This document shows positions 17,214 through 25,240 of a stretch of DNA of 46,763 bases, piece by piece. A program made the translations under genes and the position numbers. The notes beneath the pieces are model-generated. The model was not told the DNA's origin. It searched no databases and worked only from the letters and a program-made list of their open reading frames with translations. The stretch is from Thiorhodococcus mannitoliphagus (GTDB lineage Bacteria > Pseudomonadota > Gammaproteobacteria > Chromatiales > Chromatiaceae). The stretch lies in the NCBI RefSeq assembly GCF_010915725.1, contig NZ_JAAIJR010000036.1, positions 1 through 46,763 on the forward strand. Reading direction: 5' to 3'. Positions within the stretch are counted from its first letter, which is position 1. Every line of letters starts with the position of its first letter.

Positions 17214-19425
17214 GAGATCCCCTAGTCATCATAGACCCGCAGGTCCGTCAATTTGGATACGAAGGGCTTACACCTTCAAGTTCGGACATCGTCCGCCATC
17301 GCAGCGCACCGAGGGCAAAGCCAGAGACGGTTTCGCCGATTGGCTCGAGTCTAAGCTGACCGGACTGCGGCTGACGCTCTTGTTGTGCGCGCTCGGCACT
17401 TCCTTGCCAACGGCAGCAGCGCCCGAGATCCCGGAGGTCGCGCACCGGCTCGACGTGCACATCAATCCTGCCGACCATGCGCTGACGGTTGAGGACGAGA
17501 TGCGGCTGCCGGAGGGAAAAAGCGAGTGGACGCTGCTGTTGCACGCCGACTTTGAGCCCGAGATCACGGACGGCGAGGCGGAGCTGACCGAGATCGAGCG
17601 CCTGCGCAACCTGCGCGGATACCGCTTGCGCCTCAAGGCTGCGGGCCCCGTGACCATCCGTTACAGCGGGCGCATCCAACATGGTCTTCGGCAGATCGAC
17701 GAAGGCATGGGCCGCACGCGCGAATGGTCGCTCGGGGTCATCGGGCCGGAGGGCGTCTTTCTCAATGCCAACAGCGGTTGGTATCCGCAAATCCCGGATA
17801 CGCTGCAGAGCTTCCAGCTGGACGTGCATCTTCCCGCCGGCTGGATCGCCGTTTCTCAGGGTGCCGGCCCGGGCGAGCCCGGCTCCGGGCACTCCACCTG
17901 GACCGAGCCCTTGCCGCAGGACGACATCTATCTCATCTCGGGTCCCTATCACCTTTACCGCTCCGATGCCGAGGGTATCGAGGCGCAGGTCTATCTCCAC
18001 GAGCCCGATCAGGCGCTGGCCGAGCGCTACCTTGAGGCGACCGGCACCTATCTCGCGCACTATTCGGAGCTGATCGGCCCCTACCCCTTCGCCAAGTTCG
18101 CGCTGGTCGAGAATTTCTGGGATACCGGCTACGGCATGCCGTCCTTTACCCTGCTCGGCCCGCAGGTCATCCGTCTCCCCTTCATCATCCACACCTCTTA
18201 CCCGCACGAGATCCTCCACAACTGGTGGGGCAACAGCGTCTTCATCGACTTCGACAGCGGCAACTGGAGCGAGGGTCTGACCTATTATTTGGCCGACTAC
18301 TGGATCAAGGAGCAAGCCGGCCAGGGCGATCAAGCCCGGCGGGACATGCTCAAGCGCTATGGCGATTATGTCCAGGCGGGGGAGGATTTCCCCTTGGTCG
18401 AGTTTCGCGGCAAGCACAACATGGCCTCACAGGGCGTTGGCTACAGCAAGGCAGCCATGTTCTTTCATATGCTGCGCCAACGCCTTGGCGATTCAACCTT
18501 CGAGGCCGGCCTGCGCCGCTTCTACGCCGATAACAAATTTCGCAAGGCCAGCTATGAGGACTTGCGCGCGGCCTTCGAGGCCGCCAGCGGCCAGGATCTG
18601 AAGCGCTTCTTCACCGCCTGGACAACGCAGCCTGGCGCGCCACTCCTCGGGCTCGAGGACGTTCGGGTCGAGCAGATTGATGAGCACTACCGGGTTACCG
18701 GGCACATCCAACAACGCCAATCCGGCGCCGACTTCCCCTTGCGCGTACCCGTCGTGGTGACCCAGGAGGATCAGACGAGCGTCACCCTCGAGGTGGAGAG
18801 CAACGGCAAAGACGCGACCTTCTCGATCGATCTCCAAGACAAGCCGACACGCATCGCGGTCGATCCGAATTTCGATGTCTTCCGCACCCTGCTTCCGGGA
18901 GAAACACCGGTCACGCTCAGTAGTCTCTTCGGCTCAGACGACGGCCTGATTCTCATTCCCAAGGCAGCGCCAAAGGCACTGCGTCAGGCCTACCGCCAGC
19001 TCGCCACAGCCTGGCAGGGGGGACACCGAAACTGGCGCATCCAAGACGACGACGCCATCGAAGAACTCCCCAGAGATCGCCCCGTCTGGCTGCTTGGATG
19101 GGAGAATCGGCATCTGCCGAACCTGACGCGAGGGGCGTCCGATTTCTCGCTCAGCAGCGACCCACGCAGCCTGACCATCAGGGGTCAGCACATCGATCCG
19201 GAATCCGAGAGCCCGGTGCTGACGCGCCGCAACGACGGGCGACTCATCGGCTGGGTCGCGGCCACGGACGCCGCGCAAGTACCGGCCCTGGCCCGCAAGC
19301 TGCCGCACTACGGCAATTACAGTTTCCTTGTCTTTAGCGGCCCTGAGTCGAGCAACCGACTCAAGGGGCAATGGCCGCCTGGAGACTCGGCGCTGGTCCG
19401 CCATCTAGCAACGAAGCGCCCTTGA
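17212..19425 (+). CDS. M1-family (gluzincin) aminopeptidase-like protein, exported
   Basis: A zinc metallopeptidase-like protein of about 737 residues. A hydrophobic segment LTLLLCALGTSLPTAAA some 60 residues in looks like a late signal peptide, so the true start may be further downstream, though no ATG or GTG lies there in frame. The ATG at 17212 has GGAG four bases upstream. The zinc motif HEILH (His332, His336) is followed by NWWGN and by WSEGLTYY with the third ligand Glu354. The Glu comes after 17 residues, not the 18 of classical M1 enzymes. The C-terminal third is unlike PepN and may be a binding domain. Specificity is unknown; a periplasmic location is inferred. Confidence 0.82.
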   Translation: MRSPSHHRPAGPSIWIRRAYTFKFGHRPPSQRTEGKARDGFADWLESKLTGLRLTLLLCALGTSLPTAAAPEIPEVAHRLDVHINPADHALTVEDEMRLPEGKSEWTLLLHADFEPEITDGEAELTEIERLRNLRGYRLRLKAAGPVTIRYSGRIQHGLRQIDEGMGRTREWSLGVIGPEGVFLNANSGWYPQIPDTLQSFQLDVHLPAGWIAVSQGAGPGEPGSGHSTWTEPLPQDDIYLISGPYHLYRSDAEGIEAQVYLHEPDQALAERYLEATGTYLAHYSELIGPYPFAKFALVENFWDTGYGMPSFTLLGPQVIRLPFIIHTSYPHEILHNWWGNSVFIDFDSGNWSEGLTYYLADYWIKEQAGQGDQARRDMLKRYGDYVQAGEDFPLVEFRGKHNMASQGVGYSKAAMFFHMLRQRLGDSTFEAGLRRFYADNKFRKASYEDLRAAFEAASGQDLKRFFTAWTTQPGAPLLGLEDVRVEQIDEHYRVTGHIQQRQSGADFPLRVPVVVTQEDQTSVTLEVESNGKDATFSIDLQDKPTRIAVDPNFDVFRTLLPGETPVTLSSLFGSDDGLILIPKAAPKALRQAYRQLATAWQGGHRNWRIQDDDAIEELPRDRPVWLLGWENRHLPNLTRGASDFSLSSDPRSLTIRGQHIDPESESPVLTRRNDGRLIGWVAATDAAQVPALARKLPHYGNYSFLVFSGPESSNRLKGQWPPGDSALVRHLATKRP

Positions 19426-19477
19426 GTCACTGGAGGGGCCTTAAGTCGCTGAAGGGGCCTTGAGTCACTGGGGGAGC
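19421..19477. repeat. Three tandem 19-bp repeats
   Basis: Three adjacent copies of a CTTGAGTCACTGGAGGGGC-type unit at 19421-19439, 19440-19458 and 19459-19477, with a few substitutions each. The first overlaps the stop codon of the M1-like gene. They lie between convergent genes and may slow or end transcription, or be simple slippage. Confidence 0.75.
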
Positions 19478-19524
19478 GACATCTTGCCGACTCGAGCAGG
19501 GTCACAGCCTGTTCGAGCCGTCGC

Positions 19525-19968
19525 TCAAATCCGCGGCCGACGCCGCAACTGGGTCAGCCCGAAGAGCCCACCCACCACCAGGAACGCGCCGATCAAGAGC
19601 CCAACCCAGGGAGGTGTGCCGCCTCGATCGCCGAGCAAGGGGTTTGCCGGTCGCTCCGGCAAGAGCCAGACATCAAGGGTCTCACCCGGCTCAAGCCGCG
19701 ACCTCAAGGAATCGGAGACCAGATCTTTCACCTCATACGCTCGACCTTCAAAGACATACCGATAGTGCAGGTAGTCGTTGCCGCCGGCGAGGTTCTCGAA
19801 ACCCAGGACCTCCGCCGTCACCCGGATGCCATCCGCGCGCATGTGGTGCTCCTGCTCCATCCGCGTGACGACGAGGGCGCACAGTGCTGCACCGAAGAGG
19901 GCAATGCCGAAGTAGGCGGAAGCCCCAGCCCTTGTCCGGACGTGAAGCGATTTCAGGAGCACGCGCAA
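19525..19968 (-). CDS. DUF3592-domain membrane protein
   Basis: A 147-residue protein with a transmembrane segment near each end: ASAYFGIALFGAALCALVV at about 16-34 and PWVGLLIGAFLVVGGLFGL at about 119-137. Between them lies a beta-rich domain (VTAEVLGFEN, YRYVFEGRAYEVKDLV, PGETLDVWLLPERPANPLL) that is typical of DUF3592. The function is unknown. It is followed on the same strand by no gene until the peptidase's convergent end. Upstream, the sensor-kinase gene ends only 26 bases away, so the two may be co-transcribed. Confidence 0.75.
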   Translation of the reverse strand: MRVLLKSLHVRTRAGASAYFGIALFGAALCALVVTRMEQEHHMRADGIRVTAEVLGFENLAGGNDYLHYRYVFEGRAYEVKDLVSDSLRSRLEPGETLDVWLLPERPANPLLGDRGGTPPWVGLLIGAFLVVGGLFGLTQLRRRPRI

Positions 19969-19994
19969 AGCACCTCGAGTTTGGAGCCAACCCC

Positions 19995-22829
19995 TTATCC
20001 TGGAACAGCCGAGGAGATCCTGTCGACCAGACGCGCATGGACGGCCTCGGCTTCCCTGATCCTGGGCTCCAGGAGGTCCAGCGTCTGCTGAGCGTCGATC
20101 GCCTGGAGAATCTCCGACATCATCCCTTGAAGCTCAACGAAGCCGAGGGTTCCCGCAAGACCCTTCAGGGTATGCGCCAAGCGGCGGGCTTCATCCCGCT
20201 CGCCAGCCAAGAGGGCCGCGCGCAGCCGCTCTGGATCCTGCTGATGCTGCTGCGCATACTTCGCGAGGATGCTCTCGTAGAGCGACCGGTAACCCTTCAA
20301 CTTCTTCAGCGCCCCGACGACCTCTACGCCCGGCATGGTCGCCACGCAATCGATCACGGAGCTGGCAGCGGCGGTGCTTGGCGGCCTCTGCAACCTTTCC
20401 ACTGGCCTCCTTTGCCGCGCCGGCACTTGCGACCGCTCCAGCCACTTGAGCAGTGTCGAGTAGAAAAGCGGAGGATCAACTGGCTTGGAGATGTGGTCGT
20501 CCATGCCCGCCTCGCGACAGCGCTGCTTATCCTCCTCGAAGGCATTGGCCGTCATTGCTACGATCGGACAGGGTCGCCAGTCCGTCCGCTGGCGGAGTCT
20601 TCGACTGGCCTCCAGCCCATCGAGCACCGGCATCTGAATGTCCATGAGCAGCAGCGGATAGCCGCCTTGGCAGGCCATTTCAATGGCCTCCTGACCCGTG
20701 TTCGCGAAATCCGCCTCCAGCTCAACGATCTGCAGCAGCTCACGGATCACCTCTTGGTTGATCAGATTGTCCTCGGCAACCAGTAGGCGCGCGCCACCGT
20801 AGCGCTCGGCCAAGCCTTGCTCGGCGACCCCATCGGCCTGAACCTGATCGAGCTGCACGCTGTCCTCCTCGGACACCTTGCGGAGACGCGCCGTCAGCCA
20901 AAACAAGCTGCCGCGCCCAGGCTCACTCTCGGCGCCAGCGTCGCCACCCATGAGACGGGCGAGGCGTCTCGTAATCACGAGCCCCAGCCCGGTTCCCGTG
21001 AAGGAACGTGCAGCCGACTGGTCGACCTGGGTAAATGGCTCAAAGAGACGTGCGAGGTCATCCGTGGTGATACCAATGCCGGTATCCTCAACCTCAATGC
21101 GCAAGAAAATGTCGTCGTCCGTCTCTTCGAGCATGGCTAAACGCAGGGTGACGCTACCCTGAGGGGTGAACTTCACGGCATTGGTCAGGTAGTTGACCAG
21201 CGCCTGGCGCAACCGCGAATCATCACCATAGAGCACGCGCGGAACGCCCCTGCTAATGCAGTCGAACCTCAGGCCCTTCGCCGTGGCTTGCGCCCGGATC
21301 ATGGAATTCACCTGCCCCAGCAGCGCATCGAGCAAGAAAGCGCGCTCGTGCAAGATGAGCTTTCCCGCCTCGATCTTGGAGACATCCAAGATATCGTTGA
21401 TGATCCCGAGGAGATGATTTGCTGAGTCGTCAATCTGGCGCAGAATGACACGATCAGACTCAGCACTGAGGTTGCGGCCGAGCAGATAGGTCAGACCGAG
21501 GATCGCATTCATGGGCGTGCGAATCTCGTGACTCATGTTGGCCAGGAAGGCGCTCTTGGCCTCGCTGGCCGCTTCCGCCTGCCGACGGGCCTCATTCAAC
21601 TGCCGGGTCCGCTCCTCGACCAGCTCTTCCAGGTGCGACCTGTAGCCCTCCAACTCCTCCGCCGTGCGCTTGGCCTCCGTGACGTCCTCCTTGACGGCGA
21701 TATAGTGAGAGATCTCGCCATCCGGCTGACGGATCGGCGCGATCAACGCGGATTCGGTGTAGGGGGTACCGTCCTTGCGGCGGTTGATCAGCTCGCCACG
21801 CCATTCCTCGCCGCGACTCAGGGCACCCCACAAGTCGCCATAGGTTTGCCCTGGTGTCATGCCGGAGCTGAAGATCCGTGGATTCCGGCCGATCACCTCC
21901 TCCCGCAGGTAACCGCTCGCCTGAATCAGCGCCTTGTTCACATACTCGATACGGCCTTGAGGATCGGTGATCAGGATGCTCACCGGGCTCTGCTCGACTG
22001 CCAACGAAAGCTTGCGCGCCTGCTCTTCAGCCTCCTTGCGCGCGCTCAAATCAATGTCCACGCAGTACATCTGCGGCTCGCCGTCTGGTCCCTTAAGCAT
22101 GACGTGACTGGAAAAGACATGCACCGGCGAGCCATCCGCCCGCCTCAACGTCAGCTCGCCGGCTGGGGCGGCGGGGCCGCCGTTGACCCAGGCATCCACC
22201 GCCGCAATGACGCCTTCACGCATGACGTCGGGGATGATCAGATCCTCCAGCTGGCATCCGATCGCCTCCTCCGCCGCATAGCCATAAAGGACAGTGCTCG
22301 CCGGGTTCCAATAGATGACGCGACGATAGCGATCGTAACCTTGAACCGAGATCGCCTCGATCTGCTCGAACAGCTGGTGGAAACGGGATTCGGAGTACCA
22401 GGACGCCTCAGACGAGCAGCGGTCGGCCCTGATCCCATGCCCGCTGCCGAGGATACCCACCATTTGACCCAGCGCATCCCGCAGGGGAGAGAGCGACACA
22501 TTGAGGTAGCGCACCTCGGCACCATCCAGGGAGGGGACCGCTTGCACGTAACGCTGCGGCTCGCCGGCCAGGGTCAGCGCCTGCTCATGCCGCTCAAAGT
22601 CTTGCGCAAGACTCATCCGAAAGAGATCGCAATCGCGCCGCCCGACAACCCCGGCGACACCGAAGAAGTGCTCGAAGGCTGGATTACAGACCCGATAAAG
22701 ACCACTGAGATCCTTGACCCAGAGCGGATCCGGAAGTGCCTGGATGATTGCTGGAGAACCCGCCAGCTTGAGCCAATCGATATCCGTTAGCGCATCCATC
22801 GAGCTGCTCGTCGTTTTTCCTTCGTCCAT
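19995..22829 (-). CDS. Hybrid sensor histidine kinase (PAS x3, HisKA, HATPase, REC, Hpt)
   Basis: A 944-residue multidomain phosphorelay kinase without transmembrane segments, so probably cytoplasmic. Three PAS-type domains occupy about residues 20-390 (ALPDPLWVKDLSGLYRVCNPAFEHFFG; VIYWNPASTVLYGYAAEE; LITDPQGRIEYVNKALIQASGY). A coiled coil (EELVEERTRQLNEARRQAEA) leads into the H-box FLANMSHEIRTPMNA with phospho-His434. N-box NYLTNAVKFTPQG and G1 VEDTGIGI follow. The receiver domain has Asp730 in MDIQMP, and the Hpt domain has His886 in LAHTLKGLAG. The architecture is ArcB/BarA-like in the output half. No cognate response regulator is adjacent, so the output target is unknown. Confidence 0.95.
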   Translation of the reverse strand: MDEGKTTSSSMDALTDIDWLKLAGSPAIIQALPDPLWVKDLSGLYRVCNPAFEHFFGVAGVVGRRDCDLFRMSLAQDFERHEQALTLAGEPQRYVQAVPSLDGAEVRYLNVSLSPLRDALGQMVGILGSGHGIRADRCSSEASWYSESRFHQLFEQIEAISVQGYDRYRRVIYWNPASTVLYGYAAEEAIGCQLEDLIIPDVMREGVIAAVDAWVNGGPAAPAGELTLRRADGSPVHVFSSHVMLKGPDGEPQMYCVDIDLSARKEAEEQARKLSLAVEQSPVSILITDPQGRIEYVNKALIQASGYLREEVIGRNPRIFSSGMTPGQTYGDLWGALSRGEEWRGELINRRKDGTPYTESALIAPIRQPDGEISHYIAVKEDVTEAKRTAEELEGYRSHLEELVEERTRQLNEARRQAEAASEAKSAFLANMSHEIRTPMNAILGLTYLLGRNLSAESDRVILRQIDDSANHLLGIINDILDVSKIEAGKLILHERAFLLDALLGQVNSMIRAQATAKGLRFDCISRGVPRVLYGDDSRLRQALVNYLTNAVKFTPQGSVTLRLAMLEETDDDIFLRIEVEDTGIGITTDDLARLFEPFTQVDQSAARSFTGTGLGLVITRRLARLMGGDAGAESEPGRGSLFWLTARLRKVSEEDSVQLDQVQADGVAEQGLAERYGGARLLVAEDNLINQEVIRELLQIVELEADFANTGQEAIEMACQGGYPLLLMDIQMPVLDGLEASRRLRQRTDWRPCPIVAMTANAFEEDKQRCREAGMDDHISKPVDPPLFYSTLLKWLERSQVPARQRRPVERLQRPPSTAAASSVIDCVATMPGVEVVGALKKLKGYRSLYESILAKYAQQHQQDPERLRAALLAGERDEARRLAHTLKGLAGTLGFVELQGMMSEILQAIDAQQTLDLLEPRIREAEAVHARLVDRISSAVPG

Positions 22830-23360
22830 TGATGAAGCGACAGAAACCGGCGCTAGCCCCGCCTCTCAAACCTGGGCTAGTCGGTCCTGCGCGTGAACAC
22901 TGCGAGATTGGTAGGGCACTGGCACCGCTTCCAGCGGCGAGTCATCCGTTGTCGCCCTCAGCTATGAAGATAGCAGCCTGAAAACAATTCACAGACCCTA
23001 GGCGTCACGCGGAAAGCTGGCGCCAGGGCGAGGAGCAGCTCGCCGTCCCTGGAGTTTTGCATCCCTTGCAACGCTGAGGCGGGCAAGCACGCAGCCCAAC
23101 CCAAACCGCGAGGCTCTCGTTCTGCGAAAGACAGGATTACAGATTTGATCGGGGCTGATCGGGACCTCGTTCACTGTTCATCGCCTTCGGGCAGCGCAGG
23201 AGGGCGGACGGGAAAGTGATCAAGGGGCGGACCGGAGACATGGCCGCAGACAAGTTAACAGCAGGCTTCAGGCTTGAAATCGAGGCGCCGTCGCATCGAG
23301 ACGGCGCTCGGCTTCTTGCATCCGCCCCTGCCGCAGGCCGGCGAAGGACGGGGGCGCGCA
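22830..23360. other. Intergenic region between the kinase and soeC
   Basis: About 530 bases with no supported gene. It holds the kinase promoter region. Near the end there is an 8-bp hairpin GCGCCGTC/GACGGCGC at 23285-23307, which lies 54 bases beyond the soeC stop and could terminate the soe operon, although no T-run follows it. Confidence 0.5.
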
Positions 23361-24335
23361 TCAAGCGACCGATTGATAATAGATGTTCTGAGGATGCTGA
23401 GCCTCGGCGAAGAACGACCAGCGCTCGGCCATCAAACCGAGGAACTGCACCAGGAAGGCCAGGATCGGAAGGTTCGGGGACTCGGTCACGTAGGACGCAC
23501 CAATGAGAAGCACGGGCAGCGGAAAGACGAGCAGGAGGAAGAGGTAACGGACGTTCGCAACAAACCGCTGACTGCGACCATGGAAGAACTCGCGCGTGTT
23601 GAAGCTACCGCCGGTGGCGCCCTGCGTCCGCTGGACAAGGGTATTGTGGCGGATGCCAATGGCGGTCTGAACCGTGCTCTTACGCTTGATGCGCGCATTG
23701 CGACGCAGATGGGCGAGGCGTGAGCCCAAGGCGACCAGGGTCAGAATGACCGCCCAGGTCCCATAAAAGGTGACCAGCGGGTTGCCGATGTAGGCGGAAT
23801 AGGCTGCGGCCAGCATGAAGCCGGACGCGGCACCGAAAAAGATGAAGTTGAAGACCGTCAGCGGCGTGTGCCATTCCTGCAGAAACTTCACATCGGCGTA
23901 AATCATGGCGGTGCAGACAAAGAGTGCCAAGCTCGCCAAGGTGCCGATGATGCCGAGAATCAGGGTGACATCGACCCGCAGGGCGCCGACCTCAAAGATC
24001 GTCCCCGTCCATTCCATCCAATGAGCGAAGCCGTAGGCAAAGACCAAGGCCATGACGATCGGCAGGATGATGACCTCCCGCGACAGCCAGGAGGTGCGCC
24101 ACTTGGCGGCGGCACGCCAGGCCCGTTCGGGGCGCCCGAGATGGAAGAAGGAGGCCACGAGCCCGGCGATCAGAAACAGCAAGGCGACCAGGCTGCCAAA
24201 GGCGTAAAAGCGGTCCACCTGCGCCTCCACGAAGTTCGGGATTGCATAGAGCTGACCAGTGACCATCGCCAAATAGAGGCCTTGACCGGCACCGATGAGC
24301 GTCGTCAAAAAGATGACTGAGAAGGCGGGATGCAT
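23361..24335 (-). CDS. soeC: Sulfite dehydrogenase membrane subunit SoeC (DmsC/NrfD type)
   Basis: A 324-residue polytopic membrane protein with about eight hydrophobic segments, including FSVIFLTTLIGAGQGLYLA at the N-terminus. The DmsC-family loop HLGRPERAWRAAAKWRTSWLSRE is diagnostic. In the known Allochromatium SoeABC complex this subunit anchors the catalytic pair on the cytoplasmic face and passes electrons from sulfite to the quinone pool. It is the last gene of soeABC, 97 bases after soeB. Confidence 0.87.
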   Translation of the reverse strand: MHPAFSVIFLTTLIGAGQGLYLAMVTGQLYAIPNFVEAQVDRFYAFGSLVALLFLIAGLVASFFHLGRPERAWRAAAKWRTSWLSREVIILPIVMALVFAYGFAHWMEWTGTIFEVGALRVDVTLILGIIGTLASLALFVCTAMIYADVKFLQEWHTPLTVFNFIFFGAASGFMLAAAYSAYIGNPLVTFYGTWAVILTLVALGSRLAHLRRNARIKRKSTVQTAIGIRHNTLVQRTQGATGGSFNTREFFHGRSQRFVANVRYLFLLLVFPLPVLLIGASYVTESPNLPILAFLVQFLGLMAERWSFFAEAQHPQNIYYQSVA

Positions 24336-24432
24336 GGCTATTGGTCCTGCGCAGCTGATTCTCGAAGAGGGCCTGGGCCCTCATGGGACCGGACGCGCGG
24401 CCGATCTCGACCGCCGTCTGGCGTGTTCTTGT

Positions 24433-25155
24433 CTACCAAGCCACGTCGTCCAAGGTCTCCTCACCCGTGTAGGTGGTGAGATCTTCCTTGCGTAGCGGAT
24501 TGTCGACACGCGTAAGCTCGTCTGGATCGATGTGCATCCGCGTTTTCTGACGAGGTAGGTAGTGATTTGCCGGCTTGGTGCCCCACTCAGGCATCAGCTG
24601 GTAGCCGCCGCGCTCGCGAATGGCGACCGAGACCTCGGAGTCCGCGTCGTGCACGTCGCCGAAGAGCCTCGCGCTCGTCGGGCAAGCCAGCACGCACGAG
24701 GGCTTGCGGTCGCGCTCGGGCAGCTTGGCGTCGGTAATGCGGTCGATGCAGAGCGTGCATTTCTTCATCACCTTCTGCTCCTCGTCCACCTCGCGGGCAC
24801 CATAGGGGCAAGCCCAGGAGCAATACTTGCAGCCGATGCACTTGTCGTAATCGACCAGGACCACGCCATTGTCGGGCCGCTTATAGGATGCCCCCGTGGG
24901 ACACACGGGCACACAGGGAGGCTCCTCGCAGTGCAGACAGCTCTTGGGGAAGTGGACCGTTTCGGTATTCGGATAGGTCCCGACCTCGAAGGTCTGTACG
25001 CGGTTGAAAAAGGTCCCGGTCGGCGAGGCACCATAGGGGTTTTGGTCCACCAGGGGACCGGCCCAGCCAGAGGTGTTCCACTCCTTGCAGGAGGTGACAC
25101 AGGCGTGACAGCCGACGCACACATTGAGATCGATGACGAGAGCGAGTTGAGTCAT
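24433..25155 (-). CDS. soeB: Sulfite dehydrogenase iron-sulfur subunit SoeB
   Basis: A 240-residue ferredoxin-like subunit with four Cys groups for four [4Fe-4S] clusters: CVGCHACVTSCKEWN, CLHCEEPPCVPVCPTGA, CIGCKYCSWACPYGAR, and CTLC with CVLACPTSA. It carries electrons from the molybdenum subunit to SoeC. There is no signal peptide. The N-terminus MTQLALVIDLNVCVGCHAC is typical of the DmsB/PsrB family. It lies 85 bases downstream of soeA, with a CCAGCCA tandem repeat in the gap. Confidence 0.9.
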   Translation of the reverse strand: MTQLALVIDLNVCVGCHACVTSCKEWNTSGWAGPLVDQNPYGASPTGTFFNRVQTFEVGTYPNTETVHFPKSCLHCEEPPCVPVCPTGASYKRPDNGVVLVDYDKCIGCKYCSWACPYGAREVDEEQKVMKKCTLCIDRITDAKLPERDRKPSCVLACPTSARLFGDVHDADSEVSVAIRERGGYQLMPEWGTKPANHYLPRQKTRMHIDPDELTRVDNPLRKEDLTTYTGEETLDDVAW

Positions 25156-25165
25156 TGCTTAGCCT

Positions 25166-25186
25166 CCAGCCACCAGCCACCAGCCA
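25166..25186. repeat. Tandem heptamer CCAGCCA x3 between soeA and soeB
   Basis: Three perfect copies of CCAGCCA followed by a partial CCAC, just upstream of the soeB start. This is a slippage-prone simple repeat; it replaces any obvious ribosome-binding site at the expected place. Confidence 0.8.
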
Positions 25187-25240
25187 CCACGGAGCAGAGC
25201 CCCGCCGGTGACGGGAGGCCGCGGGCCGGTCGTTGGAGGT

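Noticed and set aside
21528-22790. 420-codon plus-strand frame within the sensor kinase gene
   Set aside because: Antisense shadow of clear PAS and HisKA coding sequence.
25166-25186. CRISPR-like repeats between soeA and soeB
   Set aside because: Contiguous heptamers without spacers; a simple tandem repeat.
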